Assembly: GCA_013433145.1 (NCBI GenBank)
Contig: CM024188.1
Span: 10,840,345-10,904,344 of the forward strand
DNA length: 64,000 nt
Reading direction: 5' to 3'
Source: Ascaris suum
Lineage: Eukaryota; Nematoda; Chromadorea; Rhabditida; Ascarididae
This document shows, piece after piece, positions 1 through 11,607 of this stretch (the first letter of the stretch is position 1; each line of letters starts with the position of its first letter). The notes under the pieces were generated by a model. That model did not search any database and was not told where the DNA came from. It worked only from the letters and a program-made list of their open reading frames with translations. Position numbers and translations under genes: made by a program.

Positions 1-1046
1 TATCAGCTGTTTTTGAATAGATTTAAAAAATAAATTGAAGAAACCTAGCAGAAAAAAAAAACACTTACCGCATTATTTGAACATCTTTGAATAAATAAAC
101 AACCTGAAAACGGAAACGCCTAAAGATATAAATAAATAAATATATATATATAGCAAAAATTGGCTATTCATTTATAATTATTCAAGCAGAAATGCAAAAT
201 AAAACGAAAAATTATATACTATATTAATAAAATTTTGGCTTTGTGTCGATTTGCAAGTGAATTTCAACGAATTATATTATCGAAGATGACGTACACAACG
301 ATAACACGCCTCATTGATGATCTCATATAATTTTTCATCATTTTATGAATATGAAATTCGAAACTTCTATGCCAAATACCGAGTATTTACTCGAGAAAAA
401 AAAAGCATTTTTCTGCACTGTTTTTATTAAAAAAACCTTTTATATTATACTCTCAATATTTAAAACAACAATTGCACAACTCAACATGAAAAATTAAACA
501 CTATTTTTTTGGGAGATATTCGATGAAAAAAAAAGGGAGAGGAATATTTATAGCGGCAAAAAGGATAATTATTCGTGAGAACATTCTTTTGGAGAATTTC
601 AAAGTCGTTTAGTTTTCAAAGCAAAAGAATCCAAAAAAAAAAAAAATTGAATACTAAAGTGAATGTGATTACAATTTCTGCAAAAAAGTTTATTGCAATT
701 TTCAAATATTTCGTTTTTTTTTTTTTCATTTAAGAGAGAAAATAAATGAATGCATAAAGATAGAAAATCTCAAGAAAAATCTCATGTCAAATTATACAGC
801 ACTATCCTATTAATGGAGTGCATCCTAACCCACAAGTTTAATTACTCTTTCATGAGCAATAAATATGAAAATAATTTTAGACTATTAGAACAATTTGTTG
901 TTGATATATGTGTAAGATGATGCGAGCGTTATTCTATTGCTTCTACATCAAAAACGATATTTGCTATGTGTGATTTATCACTCAACAATACGAAATAAAT
1001 AAAAACAATAATTAAATAAGGCAATAATAGTGATAATGTAACGTAC

Positions 1047-3628
1047 CGACGCATTATCATCGTTTGTGATCTCATCGCTTGCATTTAATAGGAATATCCT
1101 TACTAATACTTGTGAAATATTTAATGCCGGTTGTAGTATTAATCCCATCGCGGCGATACCCATTTTGTTTTGTTCGCGATGTGCAATAATTCGTTGTGCG
1201 TGCAAAAAAATATACGCAAGTAATGTGTAGTTTTCAATGGGGAGCTTCGAGAGTTGTGCTTTCAACAAATCGGCAACAAGACATCGGCAAGCAGCTAACG
1301 ATCGACACGGACATTCTGAAATCAACAATCAACAACGACAATTTGCTTATTTTTATATTTATGAATAAAAACTAAAATATAAAAATACCGCTGTCACATC
1401 GTCTCATTTATAAAACGATAGAATTTACTCCGATTACCATCAAGTCTAAACAAAAGAAAAAACGGAGGGAAACGAAGAAAAGTGAGGTAAGAGATGAAAG
1501 GGTAAGCGGACAGGTAGATAGTTTATTTCTACACCAAAATAGACTCTCTTACAATTTCTTAAACAGTTAATGCCATATTCCATTAAAAGGCACCTATACC
1601 TTCTGCCTCTTAGGCACATCGATATACCCTTTTTTCGATTTCATTTTCTTTAGTTATAACGAGAAACGAATAAATCAAATAAGCAATATTCGCCGTGAAT
1701 ATCCCTATGAATTCACCGCTTTCATCATATTCCCTCCTTATGGTACAAACGAAGATCTCTTCATGCATATAACCGTTCCACAATCGAACAAGCACCTTTA
1801 AAGTATAAATGCTTATGTACAGTACATAATCCCTTTCATGGCGCTTGCCTGTGAAATATAACCAAAGCGGAAAATGCGTTTCTGAAAGATAAATTGATAT
1901 AAAGCCTTTTAGGTGTAACGTTATCAACTGTATCAGCTCATTTGCATATAAATAAACAGAAAAGGTAAGCGTGACAGCCAAAATTGATACTATGGGTATC
2001 AATTTTGGGTGTCACGCTATCAAATAAGCAACGTTACTTAAGTATAAACATTCACAAATAGGTATTCCAGCTGCAGAATGAAATCCGAAAAAAGCACATT
2101 CCCTTCGGATGACTACCTGACATTATATGGCTCATGGTACCCAAACAAAATATATCGATCTGAAATTTAAGCAGGACAATAACCGTGGCATTTTACCAAA
2201 CTCTTTTGATCACAACGATAGCATCAACGGTTTATGCAAATTTTTCCGCCTCAATTCTATATAAACAAAAGAAAACCTTTGCTGTATATAACATTTATCA
2301 TATCGCAAATTTTTTCTTGGGATATAGACATCGTGCTAAACGTTTATTTAGCCGTAACAGAATCATCATTGCATGCTAATATTCTTTATTTAAATAAGGA
2401 GCGTATGATCCTACCAGCTGCGATTGTCTCGAACGTTGTTCGCATCGTATCCGTAAGCACATTATCAGGTAGTTGCCGCAAAAATCTTTTAAGAAGCCCG
2501 GCCGCATCATGAACGTCTGTCAAGTGCACTGGCTCTCGACTATTCGCCACATTTTCCAATTTGTCGAGGCGTGATTTCGGTGCCGATATACGATAAACTC
2601 CTTCGATGCTAAGACCTGAGAGTCAAAATTTTATGGCTCATATAGGTATCTGACGAAAGCTTTTTTTTCCTTGAGAAGCATTGCTATTATAGACGTAGAA
2701 AGTAATAAAGGAAGGGAATTTAAATGCCGTTACAAAATAAAGTTGCATTACACATGAAAAGTAGGACGTAAAAAAGAAAAGGATTTGGCATTACGCCATT
2801 CAACAAAAGTGTTGCTAATAATTTAGCGAAAACAAAGGAGTTTTATATTCGGAGCTTTTTCATGAAAAATCAGATTGGAAAGAAAAAGCAAAAAGTTGAA
2901 TGCTCGGAGCTCATAAAAATATTGAGCAGCGAAAATATTGCATGACATATGGCATGGAAAAATACCATATACCGTATTTTCACGCTTATAAAACCCCCTC
3001 TGTCTGGAAAGTTGTGCCCGTTTCGGCATAGCATATGCTGAACCCGTCATGTGGTGGAAAATACCATTAAAATTTAAATGCAAGAATACGTTAAGAGCCG
3101 TAAAACCAATATTTCCTTCATTACTCTTCCCCGAATACAACCTCTTCTACCCCTTTTGCTTTCAAATATACATCCACTCTGGGGAGCTGTGAACGCCATA
3201 AATCTGGAGGCTTGGAAATAAAAACATACTGAGTGTGAAAACCGAAACTGGTACCACTTCTTGAAAATTTCACGACAACAAGTACATTTTTTTCCTAGCA
3301 CATGATATAGATGGAAAAGCAAAAAAATGAATGAAAGTTGCACGGTGTGAAGTGAAGGTACTTATGAAAGGAACATTGCTGACTTATGCAAATAGCGCAC
3401 ATCACGACGTTTAAAAGCAGACGAAGTGAGGAAATCAGCATGGAAGCCGCAACAACTCGAAAAACTTTGCATTCCATTTAGGTTTTCAAGTGAAGGTCAA
3501 CAAGAAATCACCGTGCTCGTTGATATAGTCAATACACTGTCGAACGACAACCGGCAAAGGCACTCCATCATGTGAAGGCATTCGTGAAACTGCTGATGCT
3601 AACGGCACTCCAAAGACACCACGCTCAC
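1047..3628 (-). CDS. RALBP1: RalBP1/RLIP76-like RhoGAP domain protein, three core exons (partial gene)
   Basis: Three exons, 3628-3512, 2615-2415 and 1315-1047, join in phase and encode a RhoGAP domain, which speeds GTP hydrolysis by Rho-family GTPases. Exon one carries FGVPLASAV, DGVPLPVVVRQCIDYINEHG. Exon two carries SIEGVYRISAPKSRLDKL, whose Arg in VYRIS is the arginine finger, then AGLLKRFLRQLPDNVLT. Exon three carries LPIENYTLLAYIFLH and NKMGIAAMGLILQP. Order and wording match RalBP1 (FGIPLADAV, CIDYV, EGIYRVSG, LLKQYLRDLP), the Ral effector in endocytosis. Splice sites are ttttag/gtgatt, tctcag/gtagga and tttcag/gtacgt. Oddities are a short Cys-rich link (ECPCRSLAACRC) and Ala where RhoGAP domains usually have a conserved Asn. 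The 5' end lies further up (see candidate exons at 7561-7851). The 3' exons below 1047 were not found and may leave the window. RhoGAP is sure; RalBP1 orthology is likely. Confidence 0.85.
1610..2002 (-). other. Unexplained 130-codon open frame inside a RalBP1-like intron
   Basis: An uninterrupted frame lies in the intron between RhoGAP exons two and three, on the same strand. It starts MIPIVSILAVTLTFSVYLYA, a hydrophobic segment, and has a more mixed middle (GKRHERDYVLYISIYTLK). It is long for such AT-rich DNA. The start codon lies in the right arm side of a strong hairpin at 1968-2018. No family is recognised, and it may be chance or a nested element. Confidence 0.2.
1968..2018. repeat. Inverted repeat, 23-base arms, 5-base loop
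   Basis: The left arm is 1968-1990 and the right arm 1996-2018. The left arm's reverse complement matches the right arm at 22 of 23 positions. The loop is tatgg. It lies in an intron of the RalBP1-like gene and could form a stable hairpin. It may be a mobile-element end, a structured RNA element or chance. Confidence 0.85.
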
Positions 3629-6600
3629 CTAAAACCAATGAGAAATGAAAGCTAGAAAAAACTCACAAAAAACGGAAATTAGAGGCATAGTTGTCGACAG
3701 CTGGTGAGGATATGGCTTTATCGGATATGAAACGTTAGCTTGATGCGCTACAGAAACTTTGAGAGACACCGAGGATGCATAAAACATTCAAGTAAAAAAC
3801 AACTTTTAACATCCGCATTACACAGATATGAGACACAGGCACGCACATGTAACATACGGTGTTTGCGAAATGTCTTCGTTGTGAAAGACGAGCAGAAATG
3901 GCACACGTTGTTGCGGCTGTGAACAACGACAACTCGTGATAAGAGTGGGTATCTGAATCCTTCGTTGAAGTGTCATCAACGAGAAAATTGGGTATGATCA
4001 CTGAGAAATATTAAGTACTAAACAATGCTTAGTGACAACATCCTACCGCTTCACGAGTGACCACTGACCATAACTGACCATAACGCGACTCAGACAAGGC
4101 GAAGGAAGAGGGGATATAAATTGTAAGAGTTGAAGAAAGCCGCTGATAGAATAAAAGCCATTTACCACAGGAAAACAGCAGCAAGAGCATTTCTTTAAAA
4201 CGCCAATCGAATCCGACGAAGTTTGTGATTTAAACGGGGTAAGTTCATTACATTCAGGCACCCTTTTTTACTAGCTTGAAGAATATTGCTGCGCATTCCT
4301 CTTGGCCCAATGAAAAAGAAGAAAAAAAAAACAAGCCAAACTGCAGAACACTTTGAGCCTGCAAAATTAGAACGCATTGCAGCTAAACTCAACCGATTTA
4401 CCGATCGGATATATCAACACAATAACTTCTTTAAGAGTATTTATACATGCCAAAGGTGTCATCAAATACTTTTTCTCTAGACTGTAATACAATCTCTGCA
4501 TAAACGTTCTATCGTTTATGAAAAACGGTAAAAACGATAAAAATCACCTGTGAAAGGATTTAAAATTGGTGATGGCGCATTCTCGTCGATTTTCTCCTTT
4601 TTCTTCATCGCTTTTAATTTCTTACCGAAAGCCAACGTTTTTTTCGATTTCGCTTTTGCCCTGTTGTGATAATCAACTGATAAAGTCTATAGCACTCGAT
4701 AAATGTAGAAGAAATTTGAAACCGTTTTTTTTTTCTTTCTCAAAAGGCGAATTGAAAATACCGTCCACTAAGCCCATAAATAATTTCATCACTCCGGTTG
4801 AATTTTTTCTGATGCCTAAGGAGATATAAATGAAAATGCAGTCGTGCTCATAATCATCAAAGCTACTCTTTATCTCTATCTCTCCTCTTGCCCCATAGCA
4901 ATCCTCTACTTAAATTTGGGATTCTAGGTCCAGTGCTACTTTTGAATCTGCAGGTGCTGTCTGAGACGGCTGCGAGAAACGACCGGACGAGAGGCTTGCT
5001 CATGTATAGCGCATTCCGCTATTATTTTAGATATTTTCGCGATTTAATCTATTTGCTTCTGAAAATCTCTGCCAGCAAAAATAAAAGAATATAATAAAGA
5101 TCTATTTGTGATAACCTTATAAAAACCATTGCAATGAGCGAATTACTTAAAACTGAAGCTCTTAACAAACACACAAATAACAGTACGAATACTGCTAAAA
5201 ATTATGAGAAGACTATTAAAAACTAATTTCAAAAAAAAAAGACAATGCACAAACGAGTAGAAAAACAAACTCACTCAAGTGGAAAGTAATCCTCGCGTCG
5301 TGCTTTTTCCCTTTTTCGTTCGTCAGCCATTCAATTTCGTTCGGATTCTTTGTCCACTTTATGCAAAAAGCACCTAGCGTAAATAAATCGAATTCATCTC
5401 GCTGTTAATTATCGTTTGCAGCAATCTATCACACTTAGACGTTAATGAAATTCCCTCGTAGAACACTCCTAACGCGAACAATAAATTACACTCTCCGGTG
5501 GCTATTATTTTCGACCTGTTAATTTGCAGCCACTGAGCTTATCTTTTACATGGATCTTACTTCACAATTGCCTGAAAATTAGAGCATCGCCTTCACCTAT
5601 TTCATTGTTGCGCTCATAACTTCCACTACGAATCCCATAGTCGTGTAAATCCGACAGTCATGTAACTTTCGACCAACGTTTTCCGCTTGAAGTATAGAAA
5701 CTTCCTCTCCCCCCCCCCCCCCCCCTCTCCAACTATTTCCATGGAGGGCGGAAACGGAATGTTCAAAATGCAAATATAGCTGATGTTCAACTATTTCAGC
5801 CCGTACAGTATGAATGAGCGAAATTTCGCGGAACAATCTCAACAAAATCTTCGAAGAGAATTTATTTAAACACATAAAAACTGAAAAATCAGCGTGCTTG
5901 CGGAACGATTGATGATGAAAGAAAGCAATAAACATACTAATAAATAAAGCAAATCATTGAATCAACGATGGAGTTCACTTATAAGCGTAACGCATTCAAT
6001 AAATAGCAATAAAAAAAATCTGTAATGGCGACGGTATATTAAATTACAATTTTCAACTAGATAAGTTAAAACTTTTTTTTTCTTTGATATAACACTGATG
6101 GAGAAGTCTCTTTACTCTCTCATGATGTGCTATGACTTCGATATACCTCTGCTAAAAGGCGTTTCTGAACGCATCGATATGAACATTGAGCATAACACGA
6201 ATAAACTATGATCAAAACGTCGAGAAACAAAGGACACTTACATGTGCGGACAAAAATTTTTTAACCATCCCATATTATAAAGTATTTCAAATAGTGATAA
6301 TCCCTATTCATTTTTCTATCAACACCCTAAACGACCAATAACAAGAAGAGCGCTTAGGAAAGATGACTTTCATATTTCACAGAAGAAAAAAAGCTTCAGA
6401 AATTGGTAAGTGAAGACAAAAACGCAAATAAACGCAGAAAAATCCCAATGAAACTTTTGTGATAAGTATTTAGCAATATTATATTCAATCAAAACAACTG
6501 CTACACTTAGAGGTGATATATGGCCTCGAAAATAAATTTCAATACTTATTGACGGTTGCATAAAATTCCAATTCTAAGAGAAACTTGAGACGCGACAATG

Positions 6601-7560
6601 AGACATATCGATGGAAGATGCGTAGGGCAATACTCGATGGAGACAACAAGAAGAAAATAAATTAAAGAAAGGAATTAACCTTTTTGTTGGGCATAAAGAA
6701 GCATATTCACACAGCTCACTTCCCAGAAAATTTGAAACGCATTTGATTTTCATTTATGCAAAGAAAACCATAAAATCATTCAACAAAAGAGGTGCTATCT
6801 ACTATTCCGTCACATTGCAGACATCAACGAGAGTAGAAGATGAAAAGGTGGCGGAAAATGGTGATGATGGCAAGGAAAGGAGAAAGGAACAACGGAAAAA
6901 TATAGGAGGAAAGAAAATGAAAAGACTGCATTTCTTTGCTTACGCCATATTGCTGATGGCCAACTCACCATTCATTCGGCGATTTGTTTGAATAAAAAAC
7001 ACTCGCTATAGTCAAGCAATTAATTTTCAATTGTTTTTTCAAAACCACAGAAATTTAAGTGATATAAAGTGGTCGAGAGATGTGTTCTCTGCGTGAATAT
7101 AGTAAAATAAAATTCACTTCGTTGAAAAAGAAATATCAGGAAATAAAAAGAAAACCGACCACAAACCTTCGCCATGACATGAAGCCGACTATTTGATAAC
7201 GAAAACATAAGTATGAGGATATACAATCAAAGGACAGGGCTTTTAATCGGCAATAAAATGAAACAGAGGCACTGCGTACTCACCTCCACATAAAATCCTT
7301 CACAACTTGCATTCACTGCACATTAATGTTCATCGCTGTATTGCTTCGTAGAGATCACTCAGAAAATCGCTTTACCTCGAATATCATCGAAAAGTGAGAA
7401 GACCCTCTTCAAATGCTAAGGAACAACACAATGCGGCAACAACGTATCAAAGATAATAATAGAAAAAAATGGGCAACATTAAAATGCATCGACCACCCAA
7501 CGCCCCGTGTCTTGAAGCGCAATCTCTATTTTTGAAATGAAATAAGACAACGTTACGTAC
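3629..7560. other. Presumed long intron(s) of the RalBP1-like gene; no gene seen
   Basis: The stretch is AT-rich with many stop codons in all frames. It contains a C homopolymer at about 5709-5726. A purine-rich plus-strand stretch at about 6823-6933 is open as RVEDEKVAENGDDGKERRKE after a cattgcag-like site, but it is low complexity and on the opposite strand to the genes around it, so it is not called. No other convincing exon was recognised. Confidence 0.5.
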
Positions 7561-7851
7561 CGACACAACATTTACATCAACAACACTGTTGCTAAACCAC
7601 AACAGACCCTCATAAATGATACAACTTGGTTTCCCTTTCGCGCTATTTCGTAATCTTCCCTCCAATTTTGGTTTCTCTCGTTCATAATTCCTCCCTCTTT
7701 GGAAATGGTTTCGGTCACCGTACTCATTGCTTTTCCTCACGCTTCTCTTTCACCCCGCCATCTCGGAATCAGTCCCCTTCGGCCGCTCTTTCCTATAATC
7801 GCCCCTCCGGCATCACAAATCCGGCGAAAACCTTGATCTTGAATATTCCGC
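7561..7851 (-). CDS. Candidate upstream exons of the RalBP1-like gene
   Basis: Two possible exons lie between VTA1 and the RhoGAP exons. The first, 7851-7741, is open in one frame (about 36 residues, including FRRICDAGGAIIGKSGRRG) and ends at a good donor, gtgagg, with two spare bases. The second, 7591-7561 (31 nt), follows tggtttag, starts with one base, reads NSVVDVNVVS and ends at gtacgt, so the phases agree. The acceptor of the first exon (ctgaaag) is weak. At least one more exon is needed to reach the phase of the exon at 3628. I assign them to the RalBP1-like gene only from strand and position; no homology is recognised. Confidence 0.35.
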
Positions 7852-7977
7852 CTTTCAGCATAGCATTGAAACTCGTTTCATACTGAAGACGACTCAAATG
7901 CTCTTTTTCTGCTTCATTAACCAAAAGTTTCCAGCTCCTAATCCCATACATTTACAGTGCCGACTGAGAACAGCTAT

Positions 7978-10900
7978 TCACTCGTACTTAGTGAGAATAG
8001 CCAAAGCTTTGTGCATATTCTCAATGGCTGTGCTTGCATCCTCATACTGCAGCGCACTGACCGCATATTTTGCGTATTTCTGAGCCTCGACATAGTCGTT
8101 CATTGTGAGTTTTGATTGTTTCGAACTCGATTTGCTCCCAGCTGCTCCGGCTTCTGCACTGGGAGTAAGATTTGAGCGCACCGCTGGTGTTGGAGCAGCT
8201 GATGTATCGCCCAAGGTTGGCTGTGAACGCGTTGGCGCCGTGGGTGGCTCAGGCTGGACGCCCGGCAATATAGGCGGCTGCGTACCCGAGGACGGGCCAG
8301 ATGCCCCCTCTAAATCGCCTGGATGTGAGGCGCTTGCTGCATCTCGCCCAGCTAAAAAAGCTTGTATTCTACTTTCACATCAGCCTTTGTAAATCTGATG
8401 AAAGACTAAACTTACCATGGCGCTCTAAGTGATCAGTTTGGTGCCCGCAGATGCACTTTGGTGCATTTCTATCAAAACACCCACCTAAATAATGACATTT
8501 GGATGACCAAGATCACATTGAGATCAGATAATCAACTGTTTATGAACTAAATCTGAGCATTCTTCTAATCAATTACTATTACATAATGCCAGACATGTGC
8601 CCTCGAGGGGTGCGAAGTTTACCATATTGAATGGAGACCGAGTTGATGAGTACGAAAGATTTTAATGTGTGAGAGAGTATTTCAAGTCATACAATAGATG
8701 AGCACAAATCATAAGAACTTTGCTGCAAAAATTGTTTAGACTTCCCGCAACACAAAATTGAGCTGTGATGCTGTATCTGATGAAATCATTTCACAGGTTC
8801 CGCTCTTGGGTTCCCTATAAATAATAAACAAAGAGCTCTAATGTTTGGCACGTTTTATCGACTCGGTAACAAAATACTCGTGATAATTTATATACAAAAT
8901 AGAAGAGAACGACTTACGTGGCATTGGCACTTCGAAATTCTCGCTTTCATCGTCAGCCTTAGGCGGTCCTGCTATTGGGGTCTCGCCGTTCTTCAAGCAG
9001 TTATGAATATAGGTTGCCTAGAAATAGATAGTGATATTAACCATTTGATACATTAAGGCAAAACCAATTTTCCACTAAAAACTGACTCCACATTACACTA
9101 ACTTTTTATAACTCACTAAAATAAATCAACACAATTGTTCTTTCTAACAGTTTTATCAGCACTGTGTCCGCAGTGAATGAAATACACAACAGCAATGAAA
9201 ACTGACTGCATGCTTGAAAACAATCCCTTACAAAACTCGGCGAAATTAGGTGAGCGGCAAGACTCTGAAGTGGATGCAGTGGGCAAGCATGGTGTTTAGC
9301 CTCGAACGTTTCGTTTTACATATCAACCTCATCACACAGCATCCCCTCTGATACCTTCACGACATTACACTTGAAGCCGTACCTCAACAAGCTAACCCCT
9401 ACAGTCTCGAAGTCTGCCAACACTTACCTCTGACAAAGATAAAGAGGAAAGCTATACGTTTTAGTTTCGTGCAAATAATTGCAATCATGTGTTACCTTCC
9501 ACTTGGCATATTTGCGAGTAGCGACGAGCGCCTCATCGAGTTCGCCAAACAGCGTCAACACATCGATTAAATGCCCAGCAGTGTAGAATGCCTTTACAAC
9601 GTTCCTCAAAAAAATACGCACTCGTTAGCAACACCTGCATTATAAGCACAGAAATAAGTGTGCATTTAATAAGACAACTTCTGTGGCGAATGGCAATTAT
9701 CGACGAATGCAGAAGGTCGAGGAACTTAAAATTACTACTAACGATCGACAACAATTAATAAAACCAAGAAGTAAAGTCAAACAACGCTAAGAAAGAATCT
9801 GCCCGCTAACTCGAATGTCGTGCAGCGGAACGCCTTACGCCACCCTTTGCAAACAACTAAAAGCCTCCGCAACCGAACTGTTGATTCATTACGCGGCGCA
9901 ACTGTCTTGTGAAGACCACCATTATAGAATGACAAGCAATGTTTTGTTGCCAGACCGAAATATTTTGAACATTTCTTCTGTGCATGACTATTAAATAATC
10001 CTTGGTACATTCAGCTCATAATTCTAGACCATCCTCTATGTTGAATCAATCATTGACTTCCCTTATATGCGAATCGTAGGGCTCTTACAGCTCGTGTTGT
10101 ACGTAACTCTAGTACTTATAAAAGCGACTTGCTTGGAGAAATTGGATTGGCGATCATTCTTGTCGGCGTATTCGAAGAGCTTCATTGCAAAATTCTCAAC
10201 ATGCGCTTGTGCGACCATGTCTTGCGTTAATGCCTCCTGTCCTGCCAGCTGCTTCTTCGTCTAAAAATCATTCAGGTATAGGAAAGTTACAACTAAGACG
10301 ATATAACCAACTATCTTCCTCCTTGGACGCTCATCTTCTACTTATTATAAAGCCATCAGCTCCCCTATGAGCACTAACCTCATAAAAAATCTAATATGCC
10401 AAAGTGAATGTGTTCCGATGATAAAATGCTTGAAATTCAGTCTTTCGTGTATATTGTATCCGTCACCACAGCAATGAAATTAGCTTAGAAAATAAAAATA
10501 CTTTGGAGACGCCACGGAGATCTGCTGTATCGATTCATCGTGAAAATGTAAATCCCCGATTTTAACGTAACAAAATAGCACTCAAACAAACGAAAAAGAA
10601 AAACAACAATGGCGAAGCTTGAAAGAGTTAATAAAAACTTTAAGAGGGTCAATCGTGCATAAAAATGCTTTCAAACAAACGCAAGCGAAATTCCGTGAAA
10701 CGTACACTCTCGAGAGTCGACAATAATGAAGTGAGATATTGAAGTGCACCCGGTGAGCTCTTGTCCAAAGTCATACCGGTTTGAACCGCATAGAAAAGGC
10801 CTAAATTAATCAAAACTTGAGCTGAGCGGAAAAATTCTGCAGAATTATAACCAAAAAAAAAGAGAGTTGTCTAAACGAATAATCTATGACACTCACTCTG

Positions 10901-11595
10901 CTCCTTTACAAAAAAAAAGAGAACCGAACCGATGGCGCAATTATGAGATTACGACGCAAAAATATTAGAAAGAAATTGACTAACCGAAATATTCCTATAG
11001 ATTCATCATAGTTCTTCTACTTCAATCCCCCCCCCCCCCCAATGAACGTCAAGATTAGAGCACATCCATAATCTGCAATACTTTTATTGAGAAAATTTAA
11101 AAGAACGTCTCGAAACAAAACACCTCAACCCCCTTCAAAGAAACCATGAAAATTAATAAAGAAAATTTCAGGTATTTCTTTTTCCCTCCATGTACAAAAA
11201 CTACCTTAGCAATACAACACCGATCACACCTACAACTTTCTACCTGTACAACGCCAAACCTTCTTCTATATACTCTCGACCTGCAAATGCTGATGCTGGA
11301 TAGTGACCTTTTCGTATAAAATGAATGCAAAAAGAAAAAAAAAATACAAGCAGTTTCAATAAACCTTTTTGAAAAAAAAAAAGCACAAAACAGCGTCGAA
11401 ATAGGTAAACCAAAGAAGAATCGAATACCCGTCGCACTTTATTAGGTATTTATGTTTCTCATGGGAATTAAACGAATAAAAAGAACGCCAACACCAATAA
11501 TAGACAATCGGATCTCGAGCCGCATTCTCGTTTGCTATCTTCACGTAATGCGCTATTGGTCGTAATGACTGCGGTAGTTGTTGAGTAGAGGCCAT
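7978..11595 (-). CDS. VTA1: VTA1 / LIP5, ESCRT-III and VPS4 cofactor
   Basis: Six exons (11595-11493, 10800-10706, 10260-10133, 9604-9496, 9017-8918, 8351-7978) join in phase into 909 nt, 302 residues; human VTA1 has 307. The protein activates the AAA ATPase VPS4 and links it to ESCRT-III at endosomes. The N-terminal MIT-like half (about 1-165) shows RPIAHYVKIANENAARDPIV, YAVQTGMTLDKSSP, VENFAMKLFEYADKNDR, AFYTAGHLIDVLTLFGELDE, RKYAKWK and ATYIHNCLKNGETPIAGPP. A low-complexity Pro/Ser/Ala linker follows. The C-terminal SBP/VSL helix pair has DYVEAQKYAKYAVSALQYED and ends AILTKYE. Exon three uses a GC donor (AA|gcaagt). Exon one ends at an unusual donor, T|gttggc, forced by phase. The ATG follows a tctag 3' splice site at 11606-11607 by ten bases. 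Identification is firm. Confidence 0.96.
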
Positions 11596-11605
11596 CACTA
11601 TTCAC

Positions 11606-11607
11606 CT
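11606..11607 (-). other. Possible trans-splice (or 5'UTR) acceptor for VTA1
   Basis: The minus-strand sequence gatgttctag lies ten bases before the VTA1 start, and no upstream coding exon is needed. It fits a spliced-leader acceptor, but a 5'UTR intron would look the same. Confidence 0.4.

Noticed and set aside
4286..4480. Plus-strand open frame with EHFEPAKLERIAAKLNRF
   Set aside because: It is protein-like for about 30 residues but starts with a poly-Lys run from an A homopolymer, sits in a presumed intron on the other strand, and has no matching neighbour exon.
6743..6991. Plus-strand Lys/Arg/Glu-rich frame
   Set aside because: It is explained by a purine-rich low-complexity tract on the strand opposite to the RalBP1-like gene.
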